From contig JAIWOG010000059.1 in the NCBI GenBank assembly GCA_020217035.1, positions 1-10,000 on the forward strand: DNA of 10,000 nt, written 5' to 3'. A program made the position numbers and the translations under genes. Below are positions 1 to 7,085 of this stretch, in pieces (the first letter of the stretch is position 1; each line of letters begins with the position of its first letter). This DNA is from Magnetospirillum sp. (GTDB lineage: Bacteria > Pseudomonadota > Alphaproteobacteria > Rhodospirillales > Magnetospirillaceae). Under the pieces are notes generated by a model, which searched no databases, was not told the origin of the DNA, and saw nothing but the letters and a program-made list of their open reading frames with translations.

Positions 1-305
1 TTCATCCCCACCAGAGCGTTCCTGCCCACCACGCAGCCATGCAGGATGGCGCCGTGGCCCACATGGCCGTCTTCTTCCACCACCGCGTCCTGACCGGGAA
101 AGGCGTGCATGACACAGCAATCCTGCACGTTGGCGCCGGCGCCGATGCGGATGGCACCGAAATCGCCGCGTAAGCTGGCCAGCGGCCCGACATAGCAACG
201 CGGCCCGATGACGACGTCGCCGATCAATACGGCGGTGGGATGGACGAAAGCGGTGGGATCCACCACGGGCACGACGCCGTCAATGGCATAGACGGTGGGA
301 CGCAT
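1..305 (-). CDS. paaY: PaaY, hexapeptide-repeat (gamma-carbonic anhydrase-like) thioesterase of phenylacetate catabolism, 5' part only
   Basis: Reads leftward from ATG at 305 and runs off the left edge: 101 complete codons, about half of the usual ~200 residues. The visible part is a left-handed beta-helix of hexapeptide repeats (IGD/IGP/IGA turns, residues 28-60). Putative metal ligands follow the gamma-carbonic anhydrase pattern: His67, then His84 and His89 in [12 protein letters not shown], with Arg46, Asp48 and Gln61 also in place. The stretch [10 protein letters not shown] and the end GRNALVGMN are typical of PaaY/CaiE proteins. Known role of the family: a cytosolic thioesterase that hydrolyses dead-end CoA adducts formed when the ring-opened intermediate cyclises, so freeing CoA. 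A Shine-Dalgarno AAGGA (complement of 313-317) sits 7 nt from the ATG. It lies downstream of paaN on the same strand, behind a terminator-like hairpin. CaiE is the main alternative name; the paa context favours PaaY. Confidence 0.93.
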   Translation of the reverse strand, partial: MRPTVYAIDGVVPVVDPTAFVHPTAVLIGDVVIGPRCYVGPLASLRGDFGAIRIGAGANVQDCCVMHAFPGQDAVVEEDGHVGHGAILHGCVVGRNALVGM

Positions 306-320
306 GAGCCGATCCTTAGC

Positions 321-356
321 AAAAGAGAAACCGCCGCCAGGATAACCCGGCGGCGG
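321..356 (-). terminator. Rho-independent terminator-like hairpin between paaN and paaY
   Basis: On the minus strand an 8-bp perfect GC stem (CCGCCGCC/GGCGGCGG; plus-strand arms 331-338 and 349-356, 10-nt loop) is followed by TTTCTCTTTT (complement of 321-330). It begins 8 nt after the paaN stop codon. Only 15 nt separate the end of the T-rich tract from the paaY ATG, so it would end most paaN transcripts before paaY. Confidence 0.75.
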
Positions 357-364
357 TCAGCCTG

Positions 365-2032
365 TTACGCCGAATGACGGCGCACTTGCACCACGCGGAA
401 GCGTTCGGCGACGAAGGCGCTGTCGCACAGCGACGCGTTGGCCGCCGGGTTGGCGCCCGAGCCGTGGTAATCCGAGAACGCCGCCGACTGGTTGACGAAG
501 ACCCCGCCGGTCAGGTTTTCCGACAACGCCACGCCGGCATCGACGCACAGATCCTCGGCCTTGGCCAGGAAGGCGGGGTCGGTGGAATAGACGCTGGCCG
601 TCAACGCACCATGCTGCTTGGCGGTCCTGGTCGCCAGTTCCAGACCGGCTTCGGCCGAATCGACGGCGATGACAAAGGAGATGGGGCCGAACAGTTCCTG
701 GGTGAACAGGTCAGCCTGTGCGCTGTCTACCGTCAGCATCAGCGGCGTACGCACACGGGCGCCGGCGAAGCCAGGGTGGGTCAGCTCGCGGCTTTCCAGC
801 AGCACTTTCCCCATGCCGCGGGCTTGATCCAGCCGGTCGCAGGTGGCTTGCGACTGAATGGCGCCCAGCACCTCGACGGCACGTTCGGGGTCGGAATTGA
901 ACTTGGCGACGGCCCCGGCGATGGCCCCCGCCACCTCGTCGAAGGACACCACGTCACCGCCCACCTTGATGCCTGTGCGTGGCACGAAGATGTTTTGCGG
1001 CGTTGTGCACATCTGTCCCGAATAGAGCGACAGAGAGAACGCCAGGTTGCGGGTCACCGCCTTCAAATCGTCCACCGAGTCCATGACGATGAAGTTGACG
1101 CCGGCCTTTTCCGCATAAGTGCGGGCCTGGCGGGCGTTCTGTTCCAGCCAGGTGCCGAAGGCGGACGAACCGGTGAAGTCGATGATCTTGACTTCGGGGC
1201 GCAGCGCCAAGTCCTTGGCCAAGGGCGCCTCGGCCGTGTCGGCGGCCAGCAGCACCACGTCCTGGGGCAGGCCGGCCTCGGCCAGCACCTCGCGGGCGAT
1301 TTCAACCGTGATGGCCAGGGGCAGGATGGCGCCGGGATGGGGCTTGACCACCACCGCGTTGCCGGTGACCAAGGACGCGAACAAGCCGGGATAGCCGTTC
1401 CAGGTGGGGAAGGTGGAACAGCCGATCATCAGCGACACGCCCTGGCCGACGATGTGGTAGTCCTTGTCCATGCGCAAGGGGTCGGCCTTGCCTTGGGGCT
1501 TTTCCCAATATGTGTGTTCAGGAACTTCCGCCATGGCGCGATAGCCATAGGCCACCGCTTCCAGGCCACGATCCTGGGCGTGGGGGCCGCCGGCCTGGAA
1601 GGCCATGACGAAAGCCTGACCGGTGGTGTGCTGGACGGCGTGGGCGATTTCGAACGAACGGCGGTTCAGACGGTGCAGTATTTCCAGGCACACGCCGGCG
1701 CGGCCCTTGGGGCCGGCCTTGCGCCAGGCCGGCAACGCCGCCTGCGCCGCCGCCATCAGGCCGTCGATGTCCGGGCTGGGATAGGTGATGCCCAGCGCGA
1801 AGCCGAAGGGCGAGACCTCGCCACCCACCATGGACTTGGTCGCCGGCTGGTTCAGGGTGAAGGGCTTGTCCAAGCGGGCCTTGAAGGCGGCCTCGCCGTC
1901 CACGGCGGCAGTTTCGCCATAGATGCGGCCGCTGGGGGCTTCCGGATAGGGGGTCCAGAAACCGCGCTTGGCGATGGCGTCCAACGCCCCGTTCAACGTC
2001 GCCGCGTGGGTGGCGAAGAAATCCTGGCTCAT
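365..2032 (-). CDS. paaN: PaaN, aldehyde dehydrogenase-type phenylacetate degradation protein
   Basis: 555 aa, close to the ~550 aa of the stand-alone PaaN family. It has an aldehyde dehydrogenase fold: GCSTFPTWNGYPGL (204-217), cofactor-binding Lys230 in VVVKPHP, FTGSS (286-290), the likely general base Glu308 in AEKAGVN, nucleophile Cys342 in SGQMCTTPQN and QELFGP (445-450). There is no C-terminal MaoC/hot-dog hydratase domain, unlike the ~680-aa fused PaaZ. Inferred role: NAD(P)-dependent oxidation of the semialdehyde CoA thioester formed after oxepin-CoA ring opening, in the cytosol. The start at 2032 is preferred over in-frame upstream ATGs because GAAGG (complement of 2039-2043) lies 6 nt ahead and family homology begins there; an upstream extension would cross the control region. 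It is transcribed divergently from paaF. The exact substrate is inferred from family and context. Confidence 0.92.
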   Translation of the reverse strand: MSQDFFATHAATLNGALDAIAKRGFWTPYPEAPSGRIYGETAAVDGEAAFKARLDKPFTLNQPATKSMVGGEVSPFGFALGITYPSPDIDGLMAAAQAALPAWRKAGPKGRAGVCLEILHRLNRRSFEIAHAVQHTTGQAFVMAFQAGGPHAQDRGLEAVAYGYRAMAEVPEHTYWEKPQGKADPLRMDKDYHIVGQGVSLMIGCSTFPTWNGYPGLFASLVTGNAVVVKPHPGAILPLAITVEIAREVLAEAGLPQDVVLLAADTAEAPLAKDLALRPEVKIIDFTGSSAFGTWLEQNARQARTYAEKAGVNFIVMDSVDDLKAVTRNLAFSLSLYSGQMCTTPQNIFVPRTGIKVGGDVVSFDEVAGAIAGAVAKFNSDPERAVEVLGAIQSQATCDRLDQARGMGKVLLESRELTHPGFAGARVRTPLMLTVDSAQADLFTQELFGPISFVIAVDSAEAGLELATRTAKQHGALTASVYSTDPAFLAKAEDLCVDAGVALSENLTGGVFVNQSAAFSDYHGSGANPAANASLCDSAFVAERFRVVQVRRHSA

Positions 2033-2100
2033 GCTTTTCCTTCCCTGAATTCGCTGTTTTTTCGCCATTCGTGGAGGATGGCCTCCATGGCGCTTGATTT

Positions 2101-2130
2101 TTGATACCAGATTTGGAGAATGAAGTCCAA
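2101..2130 (-). promoter_or_regulatory. Candidate paaN promoter (weak match)
   Basis: On the minus strand a -35-like TTGGAC (complement of 2125-2130) and a -10-like TATCAA (complement of 2101-2106) are separated by 18 nt, about 70 nt upstream of the paaN ATG. Both hexamers match the sigma-70 consensus only partly. The site overlaps the inverted repeats at 2103-2151, which would suit repression. Confidence 0.25.
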
Positions 2131-2151
2131 TTTTGTATCTCTTCCAAATCT
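2103..2151. promoter_or_regulatory. Inverted-repeat cluster, candidate operator of the paa genes
   Basis: AGATTTGGA (2109-2117) recurs exactly in inverted orientation as TCCAAATCT (2143-2151). Between them a third, partial inverted copy, TCCAATTTTGTATC (2126-2139), pairs with GATACCAGATTTGGA (2103-2117) across an 8-nt spacer with one mismatch and one gap. The two inverted copies are 17 bp apart. Such repeated half-sites between divergent catabolic promoters usually bind a regulator, but the protein is not identifiable from this window. Confidence 0.45.
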
Positions 2152-2201
2152 CGACAACGCCGCAAACCCCCAGGGAAGTTGGCGGTTTATCCGAGAAGAG
2201 G

Positions 2202-2231
2202 TTGGGGTTCAGGGGTGAACAACGCCCCCAA
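2202..2231. promoter_or_regulatory. Nested palindrome upstream of paaF, candidate operator or leader hairpin
   Basis: The core is a perfect inverted repeat GTTCA-GGGG-TGAAC (2207-2220). Outer arms TTGGGG (2202-2207) and CCCCAA (2226-2231) are also complementary, with a bulge on the right side. It lies directly upstream of -10-like hexamers CATAAT (2233-2238) and AATAAT (2241-2246), where no good -35 box is seen, so it occupies the position expected for a regulator site. A structured leader RNA is the alternative. Confidence 0.4.
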
Positions 2232-2311
2232 ACATAATTCAATAATACCCATCTGAAGGCATGACTACGTATCGCTTTCAGGGGGCACAGGGACAGGAAG
2301 GCGACCAGCCG

Positions 2312-3091
2312 ATGAACCAGTTTTCGGACATCCGGGCCGAACGGGTGGGGGCGCATGTGCTGCGCGTCACCCTGAACCGCCCGGAATTACGTAACGCTTT
2401 GCGCACCCAGACCCTGGCCGAGATCGCCCAGGCGTTGGAGACGGCCGAGGCAGACCCGACCATCCGCGCCGTGCTGCTGACCGGCGGGTCGAAGGTGTTC
2501 GCCGCCGGTGCCGACATCAACGAACTGGCCGCCCACGACGCGGTCAGCATCCAGACCGATTCGCGACCGAAACATTGGGCGGCGCTCCGCCGCTTCCCAA
2601 AGCCCATCGTCGCGGCGGTGAACGGTTTTTGCCTGGGTGGCGGCTGCGAGCTGGCCATGCATGCCGACATCGTCGTCGCCGGGCTGGATGCCCGCTTCGG
2701 CCAGCCGGAAATCAACCTTGGCATCATCCCCGGCGCCGGCGGCACCCAGCGTTTGACCTGGGCCGTCGGCAAGTCGCTGGCCATGCGCATGGTGCTGACC
2801 GGCGAGATGATCGACGCCGAGACCGCCCGGGCCCACGGCCTGGTGGCCGAGACCTGCCAACCCGAACTGACGCTGGAACGGGCGCAAGCCCTGGCCGAGA
2901 CCATCGCCACCAAGCCGCCTTTGGCCGTCCGCGCCGCCAAGGAAGCGGTGTTGAAAAGTTTCGAATCCGGATTGGAAGCCGGGTTGACCCATGAACGCAA
3001 ATGCTTCGCCGCCCTGTTCGCCACCGCCGATTTCCGCGAGGGCGTCGCCGCCTTCCGCGAGAAACGCCGCGCCCAATTCCAAGGATTGTAA
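2312..3091 (+). CDS. paaF: PaaF, 2,3-dehydroadipyl-CoA hydratase (enoyl-CoA hydratase family)
   Basis: 259 aa, the normal crotonase length. Oxyanion-hole segments are AAGADI (64-69) and FCLGGGCEL (106-114). Both glutamates that activate water in true hydratases are present: Glu113 in GGGCEL and Glu133 in GQPEI, followed by GIIPGAGGTQRL (137-148). Family knowledge: PaaF hydrates 2,3-dehydroadipyl-CoA to 3-hydroxyadipyl-CoA in the cytosol. The start at 2312 is chosen because AGGAAGG (2295-2301) lies 10 nt upstream and the length then fits. The ATG at 2261 would add 17 residues without conserved character, and its GAAGG is only 1 nt away. First gene of the paaFGHIJK operon; paaG follows after 4 nt. 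A generic fatty-acid enoyl-CoA hydratase cannot be told apart by sequence alone; context decides. Confidence 0.9.
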   Translation: MNQFSDIRAERVGAHVLRVTLNRPELRNALRTQTLAEIAQALETAEADPTIRAVLLTGGSKVFAAGADINELAAHDAVSIQTDSRPKHWAALRRFPKPIVAAVNGFCLGGGCELAMHADIVVAGLDARFGQPEINLGIIPGAGGTQRLTWAVGKSLAMRMVLTGEMIDAETARAHGLVAETCQPELTLERAQALAETIATKPPLAVRAAKEAVLKSFESGLEAGLTHERKCFAALFATADFREGVAAFREKRRAQFQGL

Positions 3092-3095
3092 GCCC

Positions 3096-3884
3096 ATGAA
3101 CACCATCTTGTTCGAAATCAAGGATCAGGTCGCCACCATCACCCTGAACCGTCCCGACCGGCTGAACAGCTTCAACACCGACATGCACGCGGAATTGAAG
3201 GAAGCGTTGAAGCAGGTCCAGGACCCCGCCAACAATGTGCGTTGCCTGTTGCTGACCGGGGCCGGACGCGGTTTCTGCGCCGGGCAGGATTTGTCCGACC
3301 GCGCGGTGGCGCCGGGGACCGAGGCCCCCGATCTGGGCGAAAGCATCGAAAAGCGCTACAATCCGCTGGTCCGCACGCTGCGCAATCTGGAAATGCCGGT
3401 GATCTGCGCGGTGAACGGCGTCGCCGCCGGCGCCGGCGCCAACGTGGCCTTCGCCTGCGACATCGTTCTCGCCGCCCGATCCGCCAGCTTCATCCAGGCG
3501 TTCTGCAAGATCGGCCTGATCCCCGATTCGGGCGGCACCTGGACGTTGCCGCGTCTGGTCGGCCAGGCCCGCGCCGTGGCCCTTTCCATGCTGGGCGACA
3601 AGGTCGCCGCCGAACAGGCCGAAGCCTGGGGCATGATCTGGAAATGCGTCGATGACGACCAACTGATGGCGGAAGCCGGCAAGCTGGCCGCCCAATTGGC
3701 GACCCAGCCGACCAAGGGTCTGGCCTTGATCAAGCGGGCCTTGGCCGCCAGTTCCACCAACACTCTGGATCAGCAACTGGATCTGGAACGCGACCTGCAA
3801 CGCCTGGCCGGCCGCACCAGCGATTACCAGGAAGGCGTCGCCGCCTTCATGGAAAAGCGCGTTCCCGACTTCAAGGGGCAATAA
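3096..3884 (+). CDS. paaG: PaaG, ring-1,2-epoxyphenylacetyl-CoA isomerase / dehydroadipyl-CoA isomerase
   Basis: 262 aa, the same length as the well-studied PaaG of E. coli. It has the crotonase fold with oxyanion segments GFCAGQDL (59-66) and NGVAAGAGA (107-115). The two hydratase glutamates seen in the neighbouring PaaF are missing here. Instead Asp144 in GLIPDSGGTW is the expected acid/base of the isomerase branch. Family role: converts the phenylacetyl-CoA epoxide to oxepin-CoA and moves the double bond of 3,4-dehydroadipyl-CoA to the 2,3 position. The start at 3096 follows the paaF stop by 4 nt, with AAGGA inside the last paaF codons acting as ribosome binding site. A longer in-frame start at 2991 lies within paaF and gives non-homologous residues, so it is rejected. 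Confidence 0.93.
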   Translation: MNTILFEIKDQVATITLNRPDRLNSFNTDMHAELKEALKQVQDPANNVRCLLLTGAGRGFCAGQDLSDRAVAPGTEAPDLGESIEKRYNPLVRTLRNLEMPVICAVNGVAAGAGANVAFACDIVLAARSASFIQAFCKIGLIPDSGGTWTLPRLVGQARAVALSMLGDKVAAEQAEAWGMIWKCVDDDQLMAEAGKLAAQLATQPTKGLALIKRALAASSTNTLDQQLDLERDLQRLAGRTSDYQEGVAAFMEKRVPDFKGQ

Positions 3885-3885
3885 G

Positions 3886-5403
3886 ATGGCGGCGCTTCCC
3901 ACCACCGCCATCGTCGGCATCGTCGGCGCCGGGGCCATGGGCTCCGGCATCGCCCAGGTGGCGGCGCAAGCCGGCCATCCCGTGCTGTTGTTCGACGCCT
4001 TCGACGGCGCCGCCGAACGGGGCAAGGCGGGCATCGTCGCGGCGCTGGCGAAACTGGCGGCCAAGGGCAAGCTGGACGCCGAACAGGCCGCCGCCATCGC
4101 CGACCGAATCAGCGTCTGCGGCAGCCTGGAGCAACTGGCGCCTTGCGCCCTGGTCGTCGAGGCCATCGTCGAGAAGCCCGACGTCAAGCACGAGCTGTTC
4201 AAGGCGCTGGAAGCCGTCACCGGCGCCGACTGCATCTTGGCGTCCAACACCTCGTCCTTGTCGCTGACCGCCCTGGCCTCGGTGCTGAAGAACCCGGCCC
4301 GCATGGTCGGCATGCATTTCTTCAACCCGGCGCCGGTCATGGCCCTGGTGGAAGTGGTCAAGGGTCTGGCCACCCCCGACGATTTGGCCCGCACCATCGC
4401 CGACACCGCCACCGCCTGGGGCAAGGCGCCGGTCCTGTGCAAGTCGACGCCGGGCTTCATCGTCAACCGCGTCGCCCGGCCGTTCTATGCCGAGGGCATG
4501 CGCCTCGCCCAGGAAGGGGCCGCCGACATCGCCACCATCGACGCGGTGATCAGGGAAGCCGGCCAATTCCGTATGGGGCCGTTCGAACTGACCGACATGA
4601 TCGGCCACGACGTCAACTTCGCCGTCACCCGCTCGGTGCATGCCGCCTATTTCAACGATCCGCGCTTTCTGCCCAACCTGTTGCAGCAGGATCTGGTGGA
4701 AGCCGGCTGGCTGGGCAAGAAGACCGGGCGTGGTTTCTATGATTACGCCGATGGGGCGGAAAAACCGCAACCGGCCACCGCCGCCCCCTGCCAAGCCCCC
4801 ACCGCCCTGGACGTTCTGGGCGACCTTGGACCGGCCTCGGCCCTGGCCGATCTGGCGGCCAAGGCCGGCATGACCTTGGCCCGCATGGGCGGCGCAGGAA
4901 TGATCGACCTGCATGGCGTCACCTTGATGCTGACCGACGGCCGCACCGCCTCGGAAGTGGCGGCAGTCACCGGCATCGGCGACCTGGTGGTGTTCGACCT
5001 GGCGCTGGATTGGTGCGCCGCCAAGCGTATCGCCATCGCCCCGGCCGGCCAATGCTCGGCCATCGCCTTGCAACGTGCCGTCGGTTTCTTCCAGGCTTTG
5101 GGCCTGTCCGTATCGATCTTCGCCGACGTCCCCGGACTGGCGGTGATGCGCACAATCGCCATGCTGGCCAACGAAGCCGCCGACACCGTCTATCAGGGTG
5201 TGGCCAGTGCCGGCGACATCGATTTGGCGATGACCAAGGGGGTCAACTACCCGCTGGGGCCGCTGGCCTGGGCCGAACGCGTCGGCTTGGCCCGGCTTTT
5301 GACGGTTTTGGACAATCTGGCGCGGACCTATGGCGAGGACCGCTATCGCGCTTCCGCCCATCTGCGCCGCCTGGTTTTCGCGAAAGGACGTTTCCATGAC
5401 TGA
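3886..5403 (+). CDS. paaH: PaaH, 3-hydroxyadipyl-CoA dehydrogenase
   Basis: 505 aa. Starts one base after the paaG stop, with AAGGGG (3873-3878) 7 nt ahead. It has an N-terminal Rossmann domain with the NAD-binding GAGAMG (14-19) and Asp37 at the end of the second strand. The catalytic segment has SNTSS (120-124), His144 in GMHFFNPAP, Glu156 twelve residues later and Asn194 in GFIVNR: the complete 3-hydroxyacyl-CoA dehydrogenase set. Two copies of the C-terminal helical domain follow, at about 190-290 (ending KKTGRGFYDY) and about 410-503 (GLAVMRTIAMLANEA), joined by a Pro/Ala-rich linker near 291-305. Family role: NAD-dependent oxidation of 3-hydroxyadipyl-CoA to 3-oxoadipyl-CoA, in the cytosol, the step after PaaF. 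Its last 8 nt overlap paaI. A PaaH/PaaC-type annotation and a generic HBDH one are hard to separate, but the context supports PaaH. Confidence 0.93.
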   Translation: MAALPTTAIVGIVGAGAMGSGIAQVAAQAGHPVLLFDAFDGAAERGKAGIVAALAKLAAKGKLDAEQAAAIADRISVCGSLEQLAPCALVVEAIVEKPDVKHELFKALEAVTGADCILASNTSSLSLTALASVLKNPARMVGMHFFNPAPVMALVEVVKGLATPDDLARTIADTATAWGKAPVLCKSTPGFIVNRVARPFYAEGMRLAQEGAADIATIDAVIREAGQFRMGPFELTDMIGHDVNFAVTRSVHAAYFNDPRFLPNLLQQDLVEAGWLGKKTGRGFYDYADGAEKPQPATAAPCQAPTALDVLGDLGPASALADLAAKAGMTLARMGGAGMIDLHGVTLMLTDGRTASEVAAVTGIGDLVVFDLALDWCAAKRIAIAPAGQCSAIALQRAVGFFQALGLSVSIFADVPGLAVMRTIAMLANEAADTVYQGVASAGDIDLAMTKGVNYPLGPLAWAERVGLARLLTVLDNLARTYGEDRYRASAHLRRLVFAKGRFHD

Positions 5404-5854
5404 CGCAGCATCGCGCCAGAAGGTCGCGCAACTGGTCCTGGACTTCATGTATCCCAAGGACCACAACGCCCACGCCATGGGCATCACCATCACCGAAATC
5501 CGCCCTGGCTATGCCAAGGCCCGCATGGTGGTGCGCAAGGAAATGCTGAACGGCCACGGCAGCTTGCATGGCGGCATCTCCTATGCCCTGGCCGACACCG
5601 CCTTCGCCTATGCCTGCAATTCCTACAACACCAACGCCGTCGCCGCCGGCTGTTCCATCGTCTATCCGTCCGCCGGGCGCGAAGGCGACGAACTGGTCGC
5701 GGAAGCGGTGGAAACCCATCTGGCCGGACGCAACGGCGTTTACGACGTCACGGTCAGCAACCAGAACGGCGACGTCATCGCCCTGTTCCGCGGCCAATCG
5801 CGGATGGTGTCGGGCCATGTCGTGCCATCAGAGGAGATCGCCAAGCATGTCTGA
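5396..5854 (+). CDS. paaI: PaaI, hot-dog fold hydroxyphenylacetyl-CoA thioesterase
   Basis: 152 aa, single hot-dog domain of the PaaI thioesterase family. The signature is [16 protein letters not shown] (52-67), with Asn52, the HGG turn (58-60) on the central helix and Asp67, which aligns with the catalytic Asp of the E. coli enzyme. Family role: hydrolyses ring-hydroxylated phenylacetyl-CoA by-products and so recovers CoA when the pathway stalls; acts as a cytosolic tetramer. The start at 5396 overlaps the paaH stop (ATGACTGA, 8 nt), with AAAGGA upstream inside paaH, so translation is probably coupled. The stop in turn overlaps paaJ by 8 nt in the same way. An in-frame upstream ATG at 5330 inside paaH gives unrelated residues and is not used. 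Confidence 0.94.
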   Translation: MTDAASRQKVAQLVLDFMYPKDHNAHAMGITITEIRPGYAKARMVVRKEMLNGHGSLHGGISYALADTAFAYACNSYNTNAVAAGCSIVYPSAGREGDELVAEAVETHLAGRNGVYDVTVSNQNGDVIALFRGQSRMVSGHVVPSEEIAKHV

Positions 5855-7052
5855 TGTGTTCATCTGCGACGCCGTGCGCACCCCCATCGGCCGTTACGGC
5901 GGCGTGCTGTCCTCGGTCCGCGCCGACGATCTGGCCGCCATCCCGCTGAAGGCGCTGATGGCCCGCAACCCGAAAGTGGATTGGGATTCGGTGGACGACT
6001 GCATCCTGGGCTGCGCCAACCAGGCGGGCGAGGACAACCGCGACGTCGCCCGCATGGCGGTGCTGCTGGCCGGCCTGCCCATCTCCATCGGCGGCACCAC
6101 CATCAACCGGCTGTGCGGATCGGGCATGGACGCGGTGTTGACCGCGGCACGCGCCATCCAGGCCGGTGCCTCGGACATCCTGATCGCCGGCGGCGTCGAA
6201 AGCATGAGCCGCGCCCCCTTCGTCATGCCCAAGGCCACCAGCGCCTTCACCCGCGACAACGCGGTCTATGACACCACCATCGGCTGGCGCTTCATCAACC
6301 CCCTGATGCACCAGGCTTTCGGCACCGATTCCATGCCCGAGACCGCCGAAAACGTCGCCGCCGACTTCGCCATCAGCCGCGCCGACCAGGATGCCTTCGC
6401 GCTCAGAAGCCAGTTGCGGGCGGTCGCCGCCCAGGAATCGGGGCGTTTCGATGACGAAATAATACCGGTGCCGGTGCCGCAGAAGAAGGGCGAGCCCCTG
6501 CTGGTGACCAAGGACGAGCATCCGCGCGGCGACACCACCCTGGAAGGCTTGGCCAAGCTGAAGGCGCCGTTCCGCCAAGGCGGATCAGTGACGGCGGGCA
6601 ATTCGTCGGGGGTCAACGACGGCGCCTGCGCCTTGTTGCTGGCCAATGAAGACGCGGCCAAGCGCCACGGCCTGACTCCCATCGCCCGCGTGGTGGGCGG
6701 CGCGGTGGCCGGCGTGCCGCCGCGCATCATGGGCATCGGCCCGGCGCCGGCGACCAAGAAGCTGTTGGCCCGCTTGGGCCTGACGCTTGCCGACATCGAC
6801 CTGATCGAGCTGAACGAAGCCTTCGCCGCCCAAGGATTGGCGGTGTTGCGCGACCTGGGACTGGCCGACGACGCTGCCCACGTCAACCCCAATGGCGGCG
6901 CCATCGCTTTGGGTCATCCCCTGGGCATGAGCGGAGCGCGGCTGATCACCACCGCCGCCTATCAATTGCGCCGCACGGGGGGCAAGCGGGCCTTGGCCAC
7001 CATGTGCATCGGCGTCGGCCAAGGCATCGCCAGCGTCATCGAACGCGTCTGA
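5847..7052 (+). CDS. paaJ: PaaJ, 3-oxoadipyl-CoA / 3-oxo-5,6-dehydrosuberyl-CoA thiolase
   Basis: 401 aa, the same length as PaaJ/PcaF thiolases. All thiolase signatures are present: nucleophile Cys90 in [25 protein letters not shown] (115-128), NEAFA (323-327), His357 in [16 protein letters not shown] and Cys387 in [10 protein letters not shown]. Family role: thiolytic cleavage twice in the pathway, releasing acetyl-CoA from the C8 intermediate and then splitting 3-oxoadipyl-CoA to succinyl-CoA plus acetyl-CoA. Start at 5847 with GAGGAG (5831-5836) upstream; the first 8 nt overlap the paaI stop (ATGTCTGA). The longer in-frame opening from 5568 lies inside paaI and is not homologous. PcaF of the beta-ketoadipate pathway catalyses the second reaction too, so the name rests on the operon. 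A 33-nt gap without a terminator leads to paaK. Confidence 0.94.
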   Translation: MSDVFICDAVRTPIGRYGGVLSSVRADDLAAIPLKALMARNPKVDWDSVDDCILGCANQAGEDNRDVARMAVLLAGLPISIGGTTINRLCGSGMDAVLTAARAIQAGASDILIAGGVESMSRAPFVMPKATSAFTRDNAVYDTTIGWRFINPLMHQAFGTDSMPETAENVAADFAISRADQDAFALRSQLRAVAAQESGRFDDEIIPVPVPQKKGEPLLVTKDEHPRGDTTLEGLAKLKAPFRQGGSVTAGNSSGVNDGACALLLANEDAAKRHGLTPIARVVGGAVAGVPPRIMGIGPAPATKKLLARLGLTLADIDLIELNEAFAAQGLAVLRDLGLADDAAHVNPNGGAIALGHPLGMSGARLITTAAYQLRRTGGKRALATMCIGVGQGIASVIERV

Positions 7053-7085
7053 CATAACAAAAGAAAAGACAGGGAGGAATTCACC

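Larger units (their letters stand above)
2033..2311. other. Divergent intergenic control region between paaN and paaF
   Basis: This 279-bp gene-free stretch separates the two divergent units and is visibly more AT-rich than its flanks. It must carry the promoters for paaN (leftward) and paaFGHIJK (rightward). The ATG at 2261 opens a 17-codon in-frame extension of paaF, but that is not supported by a well-spaced ribosome binding site. Repeats inside it are listed separately. Confidence 0.8.

Noticed and set aside
374..2104. 576-codon plus-strand open frame antisense to paaN
   Set aside because: Low-complexity Gly/Arg/His/Gln-rich translation, no recognisable motifs, and it lies entirely opposite a gene with intact catalytic residues. 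This is the usual mirror frame of GC-rich DNA.
2101..2114. TTGATACCAGATTT as an FNR site before paaN
   Set aside because: Only the left half-site TTGAT fits; the right half AGATTT does not match ATCAA.
2261..2311. Upstream start for paaF at 2261
   Set aside because: GAAGG is only 1 nt from that ATG and the extra 17 residues make the protein longer than the family norm; 2312 has a better-placed AGGAAGG.
2033..2356. N-terminal extension of paaN to an ATG at 2356
   Set aside because: It would cross the divergent control region and enter paaF. The added residues are not conserved in type, and a good ribosome binding site precedes 2032.
3421..3441. GCCGGC-rich repeat
   Set aside because: It encodes the Ala/Gly run of the PaaG oxyanion loop and reflects GC-rich codon choice, not an independent repeat.
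2724..5493. Long minus-strand open frames (2724-4466 and 3871-5493) opposite paaF/paaG/paaH
   Set aside because: Biased Gly/Gln/His/Arg composition with no domain signature, while the opposite strand encodes complete conserved enzymes.
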